From: Tribonema minus
Taxonomy: Eukaryota; Sar; Xanthophyceae; Tribonematales; Tribonemataceae
Direction: 5' to 3'
Assembly: GCA_017506865.1 (NCBI GenBank)
Contig: JAFCMP010000176.1
Coordinates: forward strand, 53,206-117,205
DNA: 64,000 nt
Shown here piece after piece: positions 23,850-34,290 of this stretch (position 1 is the first letter of the stretch; each line of letters opens with the position of its first letter). Below the pieces are notes generated by a model, which was not told where the DNA came from, searched no databases, and worked only from the letters and a program-made list of their open reading frames with translations. The position numbers were made by a program, and so were the translations under genes.

Positions 23850-24170
23850 GTAGCAGTGCTCAGCAACGTGAGGAGCACCGCACACTCCGCGCGGCGCAGC
23901 AGCTCGCATGCGCGCCCGTCCTGACTCCCGCAGTACGCCCCCAAGCGCTTGGCACTGCTCAGCAACTTGCTTTGCACGACGTAGCTAGGCCATACTATGC
24001 AACGCTAGTCCGCCCAGGCCCGTTAAGTTGACAGCGCTCAGCAGCTCGCATGAGTGCGTCCCAAATAGCTTAATCCCCAATCCGCCTCCGGGCCTGGGGC
24101 AGCGCTCAGCGACTGATTGAGGCTGCCCTTGCCTTGGCAGTGCTCAGCAACTCGCTGGAGCACGCACTGC
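23850..24170. repeat. Irregular repeats of GCTCAGCA-type units
   Basis: Variants of GCAGTGCTCAGCAACT(C/T)GC occur at about 23,850, 23,955, 24,032 and 24,137, spaced roughly 80-105 bp apart with diverged DNA between. This looks like an old tandem array next to the Gypsy element. Confidence 0.5.
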
Positions 24171-24275
24171 GCCGTGTGGTAACTCACTCACACTTGCGCT
24201 AGGCCAATAGCTGAAGTTGAAGCGCCCTTGCTGAAGTTGAGCTGGTGGTTGAAGTTGAAAGGTGCTTCGCTTGAA

Positions 24276-24395
24276 AATCTCGTCACCGGTAGATGCGCAT
24301 GTAGAACGCCCGCCGCTGCGCGCCAAGACGGAGTTGAATATCTCGTCACCGGTAGATGCGCATGTAGAACGCCCGCCGCTGCGCGCCAAGACTCC
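24276..24395. repeat. 63-bp tandem duplication
   Basis: CTCGTCACCGGTAGATGCGC then TAGAACGCCCGCCGCTGCGC occurs twice at a 63-bp period. A GAAGTTGAAG tract precedes it. Confidence 0.9.
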
Positions 24396-24485
24396 GTCTT
24401 CACCTCATATGACACTCCTCCTGAAACATGCGGCACGCAAGGCGCGGGGTAGGGAACGCTGCCAAACAACAAGACTTGGATATTT

Positions 24486-27400
24486 CTAATTGACATATAC
24501 TATGGTATTGCAGAACCGAACCGCTGGTGCTGTTGCAAGGGGCTGCCAGAAACTGCCAGTGCGCTCGCCAAGGAACGGTGACGAATGATGCAGTGTATAG
24601 ATGAGACGTGCCAGATGCTTGTCGCCTTTAGTCGCATGACCTTTATAGCGGTTTGCAAATGAGGGCAGCTGAGCCGTCAACTCATCCGGCTCTGCTGCAT
24701 CAATCGGGCATATGAATTCCACCGTGCCATTGGAAGCAATGTGTACCACATAGCCATCACAACTATCATCAGAGCCATCTACCCATGCAGCCAATGAAAC
24801 TCTTATGATGTCACCTTTAGCATATGGGCATTTTTCACGTGGTGCTGGTGCTGCAGCCGCTGATGGCCTGTCAGCCGGGTCACGGGGCACATGCTGTTGA
24901 TCACGCGTAGGCAAGTGTACATCTGGTGGAGGCGGCACCGCTACTTCAAGTTGTCGCTCAGTAGCCAGCTTCAGCCTACTACAGTGGATGTACTTCAACA
25001 TGACTTGCCCTGCATGCGTCGCCCGCAAAACATATGTGTCTAGCCCAGGTATTCGCCTTTCTACTACAAATGGACCCAACCAGCGTTCTGCTTTCAATTT
25101 CTTACTCAGCCCCTTACGAACGGGCGGATAGTGTACAAGAACATGATCTCCAGGTTCAAAGCGACGAGCAAACCCTTTCTCCTGCGCTGCCGCCGCCCGT
25201 AGCCTCTCCTCCTGCTCTTGTAGTGACACCTGTACCAGCCTGTGTCCTTCCTTGATGAGCTCATGAATTACGTGCAGGTGCTCAGCTGCTGACTTCCACC
25301 TGCGCGACAGCTCAGGTGCACGAAGATCTCCCAACATTGCCTCGAACGGCAGCAGGGGCTCACGCCCATATAACATGCGAAACGGTGACATGCCATACGT
25401 CGTGTTTGTGCAAGCTCTGTGGTTGAAAAGAGCCATGGGTAAGACTGAGTCCCAATTCTTCTGATTGTCTTCTACCATCATTGCCAGAAGGTTGACAAGC
25501 GTGCCGTTGGTGCGCTCAGTGAGACCATTGCATGCAGGGTGGTAAGGGGATGTGAAGCGCTGCTCAATGCCCACTAACCTAGTTAGCTCTTTCATCAGCA
25601 ACCCCCTGAACTCCTTAGCATTGTCACAGAGGAACATTTGAGGGCACCCGTGCCTTGGTATGATCTCACTGACTATGACACGCGCAACAGTGACTGCTGA
25701 TTTGTCAGGTATCGCAAAGGCCTCCGGCCACCTAGTCAGGTAATCCGTGAAGACCAAAATGAAAGTGTTGCCCCTGGCAGTCTTGGGCAGCGGTCCCACA
25801 ATATCGAAGCCTACCAATTGAAACGCATGCTGTAGATCTACATCTCCAAATCCATGCACACGCACACGCATATCGCGCTTGGACTTGCGCTTTTGGCATG
25901 CCAGGCAAGTCAGCACCCACTTGAAAACATCAGAATACATGCCAGGCCAGAAGTACCTGCGCCTCACTTTGTCATATGTGCGAGCAAAGCCACTGTGACC
26001 TCCACCAATCGCACCATCATGACATTCCTCAAACACGCGCTCTCTTAGTGACTTCGGTACCACTAGCAAGTCTGTGCCTGTCTTGTGGGACCTGCCACCA
26101 GCAGCAAAATGCATTCTCCCATTGCGCATGTAGTAGCCAGCGCGCTCAAATGCGCGAGCATCCTCAACTTCTCTAGGTGAGAGGCCATGTGGGGGACCAC
26201 CTGCTCTTAGACTAGTAGTCAAGTACTTCGCTACTTTCCCCAATACCGCATCCTTGCTCAGCGAAGATACCAAGTCGCCCGCTTCAAACACGGCGCGATG
26301 TCGTTGCCTATTACCATCTACTTTGCCACCTGTATCCTTGTTGTTGATGTCTTCATGGCCATCCTCCAATTCAGCCTCAAGGTCCATGTTCTCGTCGCCA
26401 TCTTCTGGGAACAGCTGAGCCACCCTGCTTGCTGTGATGTTGATTGACACTATCTTCACTCCAGCTGCATCGTCACATTCACAAGCGGCAGGCAAAACAA
26501 CAGACGAAAAATTTCCCGGAACAGGTGCTGGCCGCTGTATCCCCCCATGCTGCGAGGTCGTCGCTGCATCATTAGAAAAGGCCACACCTGCAGACACTGT
26601 GACGAAAGTGCCATCCCTGATACGCGAGAGGGCGTCAGCATTACCATTCTCTCTACCAGGCCTGTGCACAATGTCCATGTTGTATTCTTGCAGTTCTGAT
26701 ATGTAACGTTCCTGCCGCTTGGTGCGCGGTTCTGAGCCACCCATCAAGTGCGCTAATGCAGAGTGGTCAGTTTGTAGGATAAACGTGTTACCATTGTGCA
26801 AAAACTGTCTGAAGTAGTGAACTCCTTCCATTGCTGCTAGCGCTTCCCTATCATAAGTACCATAATTGCGTTCAGCACTTTTCAAAGTACGACTATAGTA
26901 TCCTATCGGGTGCTCTCCGTTGGTGGGGCATATCTGCGTTAACACCGCTCCCAGTCCATAGTCAGAAGCATCAGTCTGCAAAACCAACTTGACTGAGCCA
27001 TTGAGGATGCCTTTCAAATCGGGATGTGCTAAAACAGGGGATGTCTTCAAGGCCTCCTTGAGCACCTGCCACGCAGCAATGCAATCATCCGAGAGCTCAA
27101 ACGGTACACCTTTGCGAGTAAGGTTGACCAGGGGCTCCGTGATTGTTGAAAAATGGGAGATATACTGCCTGTAGTACGCTGCCACACACAAAAAGGAACG
27201 CACATCATGAAGGTCAGAGGGCAAAGGTATCTTCTCAATTGCCTCTACTTTTGATGGATCAACGCGCTTGCCCTGGGCATCTACGACATGACCCAGAAAT
27301 TTGACCTCCCGCATGGCGAAGTGACACTTGGACGGCTTCAGCTTTATGCCTACTGAGAGCAGTCGGCTCAACACTATCTCCAAGTGCTTCATGTGCTCTT

Positions 27401-28004
27401 TGAAGGTTTTGCTAAAAACCAGAATATCGTCAATGTACACCAGGGCGTACACCCACAGCGCATCATGCCCCATAGCAAGCTGCATTAGACGGTGAAAAGT
27501 AGATGGCATGTTCATAAGCCCCATAGGTCCCACCTTCCATTGATAGCACCCCCATTTGGTTTGAAAAGCCGTTATTGGTCTGGATTCTCTGTCCAATTCA
27601 ACATGCCAAAATCCAGCAACCGCGTCCATAGAGCTAAACCACTCAGAGCCATTCAACACTGAGTGCACCTCATCTATGCGCGGCAGCGGAAACCCATCCT
27701 GACCGCCACCACGCTCTTTCACTGCTTGATTAACCGCCCTCAAATCCTGCACAACTCTCATACCACCGTCTGGCTTTGGTATTATCATGAGAGGAGAGTT
27801 CCAGGGTGAATTTGACGGCTCAATCACGCCCTTCTTCAACAAGAAGTCAATTTCCTTCCATAAAACTTCAAGTTCTTTCAGACTATACTTTCGCAATCTG
27901 GAACGCACAGGCCTAGCATCTCCAACATCAATATGGTGGCGGACCAACGACACTTTTCCTGGCCTGTGCTGCCGCCAGTACCGCCGTGCCCGCCGCTGCC
28001 GCAC
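24486..28004 (-). CDS. pol: Ty3/Gypsy-type Pol polyprotein: RT, RNase H, integrase
   Basis: An intact frame of 1,172 codons. It begins almost at the RT domain (HHIDVGDARPVRSRLRKYS, residues about 22-40). The RT active site is VYIDDILVFSKTF at about residue 189. RNase H starts with LQTDASDYGLGAVL at about residue 345, with an NYGTYDREALAAM helix. The integrase has an HHCC finger (ECHDGAIGGGHSGF and CLACQKRKS, about 660-700), then DDE positions in GFDIVGPLP, FLCDNAKEF and NGLTERTNGTL. A GPF/Y-type module (RWLGPFVVERRIPGLDTYVL) and an extra Pro-rich tail follow. It lies in the -1 frame relative to the upstream Gag-like ORF, overlapping by about 127 bp. No protease domain lies between Gag and RT. 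LTRs were not found. Confidence 0.93.
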   Translation of the reverse strand: MRQRRARRYWRQHRPGKVSLVRHHIDVGDARPVRSRLRKYSLKELEVLWKEIDFLLKKGVIEPSNSPWNSPLMIIPKPDGGMRVVQDLRAVNQAVKERGGGQDGFPLPRIDEVHSVLNGSEWFSSMDAVAGFWHVELDRESRPITAFQTKWGCYQWKVGPMGLMNMPSTFHRLMQLAMGHDALWVYALVYIDDILVFSKTFKEHMKHLEIVLSRLLSVGIKLKPSKCHFAMREVKFLGHVVDAQGKRVDPSKVEAIEKIPLPSDLHDVRSFLCVAAYYRQYISHFSTITEPLVNLTRKGVPFELSDDCIAAWQVLKEALKTSPVLAHPDLKGILNGSVKLVLQTDASDYGLGAVLTQICPTNGEHPIGYYSRTLKSAERNYGTYDREALAAMEGVHYFRQFLHNGNTFILQTDHSALAHLMGGSEPRTKRQERYISELQEYNMDIVHRPGRENGNADALSRIRDGTFVTVSAGVAFSNDAATTSQHGGIQRPAPVPGNFSSVVLPAACECDDAAGVKIVSINITASRVAQLFPEDGDENMDLEAELEDGHEDINNKDTGGKVDGNRQRHRAVFEAGDLVSSLSKDAVLGKVAKYLTTSLRAGGPPHGLSPREVEDARAFERAGYYMRNGRMHFAAGGRSHKTGTDLLVVPKSLRERVFEECHDGAIGGGHSGFARTYDKVRRRYFWPGMYSDVFKWVLTCLACQKRKSKRDMRVRVHGFGDVDLQHAFQLVGFDIVGPLPKTARGNTFILVFTDYLTRWPEAFAIPDKSAVTVARVIVSEIIPRHGCPQMFLCDNAKEFRGLLMKELTRLVGIEQRFTSPYHPACNGLTERTNGTLVNLLAMMVEDNQKNWDSVLPMALFNHRACTNTTYGMSPFRMLYGREPLLPFEAMLGDLRAPELSRRWKSAAEHLHVIHELIKEGHRLVQVSLQEQEERLRAAAAQEKGFARRFEPGDHVLVHYPPVRKGLSKKLKAERWLGPFVVERRIPGLDTYVLRATHAGQVMLKYIHCSRLKLATERQLEVAVPPPPDVHLPTRDQQHVPRDPADRPSAAAAPAPREKCPYAKGDIIRVSLAAWVDGSDDSCDGYVVHIASNGTVEFICPIDAAEPDELTAQLPSFANRYKGHATKGDKHLARLIYTLHHSSPFLGERTGSFWQPLATAPAVRFCNTIVYVN

Positions 28005-29323
28005 ACGCTTCCGCCGCTAGCACCGCTGCCGTGTGCATCGCCGCGCGCGTCGTTGCAGCGAGCATCGCTGTGGCTGCTATTGCTGCGCGCGCCGTCGCTG
28101 CTGTTGCATGAGCCGCTGCTGCTGGGAGTGTCGCCGCTGCCCCCGCACATGACTGATGTAAGCGCCGCCATGGGCGCTAATGTTAGCGCCGCCGTGGGCG
28201 CTGATGTTGCAGCGATATCAACACCGCTGATAGCATCTCCACCGTTAGCACCCGTGTTTGTGGGCACACGCGCTGCCGCAGCGGCCGCCTGCGCACAAGC
28301 AAGCTGCTCACGCAACGCCGCGCTCGCACGCGCTCCCGCATCGCACACCATGTGTAGGTGCACGCTTTGAGCGTCAGCTGCAGCAAGCCGCTGCTGCAGA
28401 CCTTCCGCAAACGCTCTGCTGCTAGCAGCATCCTGCTGCAGCTCCGACACCCGCCTCCGCATTTGCGAAAGCAATGCTGAATCGTCAGCTGCTGCACCCT
28501 GTTGCTCACGCTGACGAGCGGGTGCTGGGATGCTGCTGGCCGCTGGTGTCACGGTGCTGGCTGATGAAGTGGTAAGCGACGCAGCCTGCACTGCAGCACG
28601 CAGGCCAGCATTCTGCGCTTCCAAACGCTGAACCTGCTGCTGCAGCTCCACTGCAAGCATAGCTGCTGCAGACGACTCCAGCTCCAGCACTCGCGCCTCC
28701 AGCGTACCTCGACGCGCTGAGCCCTCTGCTAGCTCCTGCTCCAAGTGCGCTTCCCCCTGCTCTAGCGCCTTGATTCGAGCCCACAGTCGGCCCTCTCGCC
28801 CGTCCGCCTCCTCCATCTGCTGCTCTAGGCGCTCGTTTACGCCTGTAAGCTGCTGCTGCAGTTGTTGCTGTTGCTGCTGGTGTAACTGCTGCTGTTGCTG
28901 TAGCCGCTCTTGCATCTGCTGCTGCATGTGTAGCTCCGCCAGCCTTGCCGCTACCGCTGCCTCCTGGCTGCTCACTGTACGATCTTGCAGCTGCAATACC
29001 CTCAGGTTTTCCTCAGCGACCCTTTCTTCTGTCTCCGCTAGACGCGTTTTGAGTCGTCGCTGAACACCAATTAGGCGCTCGCTGTCTGTATAGAAGTGCT
29101 CCAATGCATCGCATACACTCCAGAACTGCGGCTCAATCTGCGATCCCTTCATTTCCTCCATTCGCTGCCAGCTGCTGTATGGATTTCGTCCAACTGTGAC
29201 AAGCCAGTTGTGAATTTCCAATGCCTCCTCACGACTTATAGCAGCACGTTCCTCCCCCCACACCATTTTGCTGCAAGCAAGATGGCGTGCACGTGCTGTT
29301 GTTGAACCGATGCCGGCGTGCAC
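27878..29323 (-). CDS. gag: Gag-like coiled-coil ORF of the Gypsy element (lacks NC and protease)
   Basis: 481 codons. After an N-terminal segment with HNWLVTVGRNPYSSWQRM comes a long Gln-rich coiled coil (about residues 90-250, runs of QQQQLHQQQQQQLQQQL). A second coiled coil and a low-complexity Ser/Gly/Asp tail follow. No CCHC knuckle or retropepsin motif is visible. The last about 30 residues read the RT start in the wrong frame. Expression of Pol would need -1 frameshifting or an internal start. An internal deletion of capsid, nucleocapsid and protease is the simplest reading. The assignment as Gag is by position and style, not by a diagnostic motif. Confidence 0.6.
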   Translation of the reverse strand: MHAGIGSTTARARHLACSKMVWGEERAAISREEALEIHNWLVTVGRNPYSSWQRMEEMKGSQIEPQFWSVCDALEHFYTDSERLIGVQRRLKTRLAETEERVAEENLRVLQLQDRTVSSQEAAVAARLAELHMQQQMQERLQQQQQLHQQQQQQLQQQLTGVNERLEQQMEEADGREGRLWARIKALEQGEAHLEQELAEGSARRGTLEARVLELESSAAAMLAVELQQQVQRLEAQNAGLRAAVQAASLTTSSASTVTPAASSIPAPARQREQQGAAADDSALLSQMRRRVSELQQDAASSRAFAEGLQQRLAAADAQSVHLHMVCDAGARASAALREQLACAQAAAAAARVPTNTGANGGDAISGVDIAATSAPTAALTLAPMAALTSVMCGGSGDTPSSSGSCNSSDGARSNSSHSDARCNDARGDAHGSGASGGSVCGSGGHGGTGGSTGQEKCRWSATILMLEMLGLCVPDCESIV

Positions 29324-30290
29324 CTACGGTTAGGCACGTCGCTGCACGCCAAAGCAGCGTTGCTGCTGCTGTTGCTGAACTGAAGGTGGCGCAGTAGTGT
29401 CGCTGTAGCTCGCCACAACTAGCACACGCCCCCAGCTGTTGAAATCCCGAAGCTCCGCCGACTGCCCCTGCTTGATGCTGCAGCACGAGCTCAACGGAGC
29501 TTGGCGCCGCGTACTGCTGCGCTAAGCCTTCCCAGCGTGTCTCCTGGCTGGCTAAAGACTGCCGAGATCTGCAATCATAAGCATGAGTTGCCTCACTGCT
29601 GTGTTTATGAACTACGTTAGAAACTACACACCTTACGACTCCTGAGACCTCAGTTCCACATGCCCATGTGCTGTGTGCAAACCCATATCAAATGAGAGCA
29701 TAGCCAGCGGCCAAAGGCAGTGGAGAGAAGTCCTGTCAGGAAGTCATGGTGTTGGGTATCTTGTATAGAGCACAAAAGGCATGTCGTGTACCAAGCGGTT
29801 ACACAACCCTACTTCAACAACGGCTCCACCTAGGGTCGCCTCACCACACACGCCCCCTGCATGGCTCTTCTGCTCCGCAAGTGGAAAGACATGCACACAT
29901 GTGAGGTGCCCTAGGTGCTACACACTCAGTATCTCTACGAATGCAAGAACAGCAGCCCTCCGCTACCGCCGAAACTCTCGAAGAGAACGCGGGCGTCTGG
30001 CATATACCACTAACCCTCCGCTACCACCAAGTCTCAGAAAGACTGCAGCGCGTCTGGCCGGAGTAGTACCTGCGTTGCTGCAAACAATACAATCTTACTG
30101 CTGCAGCACAAAAACAAGTTTGAGCAAGCAACTTGCTCCGCTGCTATATGCGCCCCCGACATGTTGGCACTGCGCAATCAACGCAAGCAAACATAACACA
30201 CCACCATTCTACTTCAACGTACGCCCCCGACATGTTGGCACTGCGCACTAATCCCCCCCCCCCGCACAAGTGTCGACAACACCTGGACGC
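29324..30290. other. Flank of the Gypsy element, no gene seen
   Basis: GCTGCTG-rich near 29,340, then repeats. No direct repeat matching the other flank (24.2-24.5 kb) was found by eye, so LTRs are unconfirmed. Confidence 0.4.
30147..30252. repeat. Tandem duplication, period about 75 bp
   Basis: CGCCCCCGACATGTTGGCAC followed by TGCGCA occurs at 30,149 and 30,224. The second copy runs into a C tract at 30,246. Confidence 0.8.
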
Positions 30291-30295
30291 ACACA

Positions 30296-30450
30296 TACAT
30301 GAGTTCTTGTTAAAAAACCTTCAGCTAACTCATCAGCTGTGATGAGTTGATGCCTTTGGCGCAAATTAATAGCATTTGGTTCACAAGGACGCGCGAGCGC
30401 TCGCGGAAACCGGCGAATCAAACCCCAGAATTTGGGCACCGGCTTCTTAA
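30296..30450. mobile_element. TTAA-type element, truncated inverted copy C
   Basis: The reverse complement matches the first 150 bp of copies A and B (TTAAGAAGCCGGTGCCC, then CCAAATGCTATTAATTTGCG and AACAAGAACTCATG). The TTAA is at 30,447-30,450. The other end is missing. Confidence 0.7.
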
Positions 30451-30792
30451 GTAAAAATACACATGGTGCTCCCACCAGTAAAGCTGACGCTAAAGAGGCC
30501 GTCCTTCCCGGGTCGCTCTGTGGCCTTGGGCACTAGAAGTGGGCTGTCAAGTCATGACAGCGATCCAAGCAAGCTTCGTGGCTGAACAAGAAGAAGTCTT
30601 CCTTCCATGATGTTGGGTGTTCAGTGATTATTATCCATATGACATGCATGCAGCATTGCTCAGCGCGTCCCGCTGAGCATCCACTCCAGATCAGTCTCAT
30701 TCTCAACTAGGAGTGTGCTGAAAATTTCACAACCGCAACTTCAACCCTTGTCAAACTTCAAATTCAACTTGAAGTTCAACTTCAATGTCAAC

Positions 30793-30845
30793 TGTTGCCA
30801 CAGTGCTCAACCTGCATTTTTGCACACTTCAGCCTACCGCTGCCG
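30793..30845. repeat. Short dispersed repeat, copy 3
   Basis: Nearly identical to the 17,493 copy. It is preceded here by a CTTCAA/TTGAAG-rich tract, as at 20,820. Confidence 0.7.
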
Positions 30846-31316
30846 CAGCTCGCCCCCCTTCTTTGAGGAGGGGGGTGCTTTCTTGTAAAATATTGGCAGT
30901 ACTCCTACAATACGTGTTCAACGCTTTGAGCGAAGCTTGCCCTTACTAGCCTCATCTACTCTAATGATATGGGTCCCTCGCCCCCTACGTCCGGAGGTAT
31001 AAGCGAGAGCCTTCCTTAATTGTAGGCAAGGGACCCTTCAGGCCGCGAGTCTCCAAGAAGTTCTTGGACGCGCGCTCGCGCGATTCGCTCTACAGATGCA
31101 CATGGATGATGCCACGCCTGCTGATTTTTGCGGTGTGGGTATGCGCACGTGCGTATTGCTGCAACCTTTCATCAATCAGCGCGCTGCAACTCAGGCGCAG
31201 ACCATGCTGGCACAGCAGGAGGTGATAGCAACGCTTCTGTTAGTGCCTTCATGATGAAACCTGTAAAAACTAACACTTAGTACATTCCTCTGGACGGTGT
31301 ATGCGCTGGACGCTAC

Positions 31317-31412
31317 ATGAAGTGGTGCCGACAACAGTGTGTGCACCATGCTGAACTCTTACTTTGCCATGCTTGCCAACCTATAAATTGATTGCTAGGG
31401 GAGAACACCATG
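31317..31412. repeat. Direct repeat unit 1 (pair with 31,905-32,001)
   Basis: Shares GCACCATGCTGAACTCTT, CTTTGCCATGCTTGCCAACC and TGCTAGG with the second unit about 590 bp away. The first unit lies inside the 470-bp TIR element. Confidence 0.7.
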
Positions 31413-31509
31413 GAAGGCGCAGTGCAGACTAGGCTGCTGCGTTGAAGCAAACTTTTTGATTGCATAGGCAACCCGGCCTCCCTTGGGCCTGTATAAATAC
31501 AAGTCCACA

Positions 31510-31600
31510 AGTACAACAGTGTCACTGCACAGCAACAAAGGAAGCAGGGGGCACTCAAGGCGGCACGAGTGACACTGTGTGCAAAAGAGAGAAGTCACAA
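31510..31600. repeat. Dispersed repeat shared with 14,225-14,345
   Basis: GTCACTGCACAGCAACAAAG, GGGGGCACT and CTGTGTGCAAAAGAGAG match the other copy in order and orientation. Confidence 0.55.
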
Positions 31601-31904
31601 GTAAATTGTGCTTTCTGAAGCAACGGTCACATCAGAAAGCCAAGAACAAGTGCTTCCAAGAGCACTTCAGGAAAGTTTTGAACCGCTTTTTATGGTATAC
31701 TGTCCTAGCATAAGCGCGTACGCCGTCCAGAGGAATGTACTAAGGCTTACTCTATGCAGGTTTCATGTCACTGTCAGAAGTGTGCTACCACGTCCTGCTG
31801 TGCCAGCACGGTCTGCGCCTGAGCTCCTCTCACACCACATGATGCTGTTGTTGACACCAGTCACCAGTGCTCTTGTGGTTTCATTATAGTGGGGTCGCCT
31901 CGTC

Positions 31905-32001
31905 AAGAAGTTATACCAACAAGCATGTGCGCACCATGCTGAACTCTTGCTTTGCCATGCTTGCCAACCTACAAATCGAATGCTAGGACAGTATACCATG
32001 T
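31905..32001. repeat. Direct repeat unit 2 (pair with 31,317-31,412)
   Basis: Same blocks as unit 1 with about ten substitutions. It lies outside the TIR element. Confidence 0.7.
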
Positions 32002-33254
32002 AAAGGGTTCAACAGTTTCCTGGTGTGGCAGCGGCGCATGCAGAGGTGCAAGTGCGACAGCACATGTGTAGCGGTTGATGAGACGCACAACTCTGCATGC
32101 ATTTGTTGAAGTTGTAAATTTGACTTCAAGTTGAGGTTGATGTTCAAATTGAAGTTGAAGTAGGGTTGCTCCGCATGTTGGATTAGGGTTAGCGTCATGC
32201 GCTGAGCAATGCTGCGCTGCTTGCAACTGCTAATAAAATCACTGGACACCTTGAAACAAGCTGGAAGCTGACCTCTCATGGATCTGGTCATTGTACATAT
32301 GGCCCTCGCCCTGGAAATGAGTAGTTGGTAGACACATCAAGGCCGCTAGGCCACATCTGGTGACCGGAGTGCTCGAGCCGACACCTTCGCCTTTTCGAGC
32401 CAGCGAACGGAGAGCTCTGGACTGCTGTACCGGCAAGTGCCGCGAGCGGACCATCTCCCTGTCAACTTAGAGCGCGCTGCCTTCAGCGCCAGCCCTGCCT
32501 CCGTCTCTTTGTTGGCGCTTACGTGTATACGGGGCGCTCGCAGCTGATCTATCGGGCCGGGAAACCAAGCAGCAACTGATAGAGCTGTTTTTCAGCAGGA
32601 CTTTGGCGGCATATCGGAGTGCAACGACGTCAACTGGCCACCAGTTGTCGCGTCACGGTTGCGTCCGAGACCTGTGCTGGATTAGCGTCTACCACGGTCT
32701 GGCGGGCTCTGCGTACGGAAGAAGGCGACTTCAACTTGCGCGTGAAGTCCATCAGTGCAGGGGCGTGAGTGTCTACCACCGCGAGGGCCTGCAGTGAGAA
32801 TCTTGGGGTTATATGGGGGTTATTGCTGCTGGAGGAGTGGCCGGAGTGATTGGCAGCTCGGATTTGCTTGGCGTGGCGTGCGCTGAGCTCAGCGTTTTCG
32901 GATTGAGTTTTGCGTGGGGGTGGCGATTGGCGGGAGTATTTGCGGCTGCAATTGGGTGAGTGGCTTGCGCTGCTACCCAGTAGTCATTTTGGCACGCTGG
33001 CGCTAGCTCGCCGGCTGTTCATTCAGTGCCCTGTCGCGATCACTACTGCCGTGTTTTCAAAGGCTCGCGTATTGCGTCGTTCATCAGCTTGCGGCCTGGC
33101 GGCAAACTGGCGGTGTATGCAGTGTCAGTGACCCTATCAACGATTTATTGGCACGCTACATCCACCGGAGGGTGATGCTTTGAAGGACTTCGGGTTTAGT
33201 CCTCGGGGTTTGCTGCACACGCGTTTTGTCGGAGGGGGTCGCCTGTATCTCCTG
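32002..33254. other. No gene assigned
   Basis: A GAAGTTGAAGT-rich tract at 32,104-32,162. GC-richer sequence from 32,470 has frames open for 60-70 codons (for example 32,603-32,797) but no motif. It may hold 5' exons of the family copy at 33.4 kb; I cannot show it. Confidence 0.35.
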
Positions 33255-34290
33255 CACTATCCTATTTTGGGTGGGTGCTGGTGATTGACAGTTGATTGGC
33301 ATCCTCTTGGCTCGCTGTGCAACCCTTCATCGCCTGCTTGGCGCTGGGGGGGGGGGGGTGGCTGCACAGCTCTCAATTTCGTGCAGCACAGATAGGGTGT
33401 GATATCAATCAGGATTTTTTGTGGCAGCTGTCAACATGGATTTGCGTCAGCTTGGGGCAAAACACACTCTGCGCAGCCTTCGGGAGGTTGCCTCAAATCT
33501 TTGGGACTTTTCATCAGGCCTGGAGGCAGCGGGTACTTCGCTGCCGCAGCAGTCTGGTGTATCGGCGAGAGGTGCGTCAAGGGTGCCATCGGGCACAACA
33601 AGCTCAGCCGCAACGACTGATATGGGATTGCTTGCACACGATCAGCCTGTCTCACGTCGTCTTGTTCTACAGCCGTGGTCGCGAGGCGCGGCACTGGCTG
33701 GCCAGCATCCTGCAGTTCGTCAGCAGCTAGCAGACATGCGCGCTGGCACGCCGTTCATTCGGCCTGGCGGGTTTCCTACTGACTTGCCAGACTTTCGTGC
33801 ATACGGCACCGGCTGCTTGGTGGGTGGCACCATGGCTGCGACGTTAGAACCACGCAACGAGGCATCCGGCGATGTTTTTGAGCTGGGCGCCGCGGAAAGC
33901 ACCGTGATCGAAGATTATAATGGCCTCGAAATTGTCGTATGGACAGTTCGTGACTGTCATAACGATAGGCTAATATAATAACATTGACGCGGGGTGGTGG
34001 CAGCACTGCTAAGGGACACCTACGGCCAGACCGTCAGCTGGAGGCTGTTGATGTGGATATGAGCTTTCATCATGGGCTCCTTGCGCCATTCTCCCCACAG
34101 CTTGGCGAGCTCACGCTCATGTACTCGTGCAGCTCTGACGGCGAGAAACCGACGCCGCGCATTGTACAAGTCATTGACTACGGAGAGTCGGCGTCTCAAC
34201 CGCTTCTGCACGCCGACGACCACGTGTCTGTGTGGAATCCTCTTGGTCACACTGGCCATGGTAGTGAGTATTGTGACGTGGGGTGGTTAT
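33255..34290 (+). pseudogene. Broken member of an unrecognised gene family (copy 2)
   Basis: Inverted copy of 17,590-18,640. The frame opens at 33,421 and runs through GFPTDLPDFRAYGTGC and GLEIVVWTVRDCHNDR. It hits a stop near 33,975, where a few extra bases (TAATATAATAA region) replace the GQITLTR of copy 1. It resumes at 33,984 (TRGGGSTAKGHLRPDRQ) and continues to VSVWNPLGHTGHG. A G run of 13 at about 33,346-33,358 stands where copy 1 has its long C run. No known domain was recognised. Confidence 0.5.

Larger units (their letters stand above)
31276..31745. mobile_element. TIR element of about 470 bp
   Basis: The left end CTTAGTACATTCCTCTGGAC followed by GGTGTATGCGCT is mirrored at the right end as AGCGCGTACGCC then GTCCAGAGGAATGTACTAAG, an inverted repeat of about 31 bp with two mismatches. 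No transposase ORF is present. The interior includes a segment repeated at 31,905-32,000 outside the element and a segment shared with 14,225-14,345, so the structure is composite. Confidence 0.6.

Noticed and set aside
24200-29700. LTRs for the Gypsy element
   Set aside because: I looked for matching direct repeats, TG...CA ends and a tRNA primer site on both sides and found none by eye. LTRs are not annotated.
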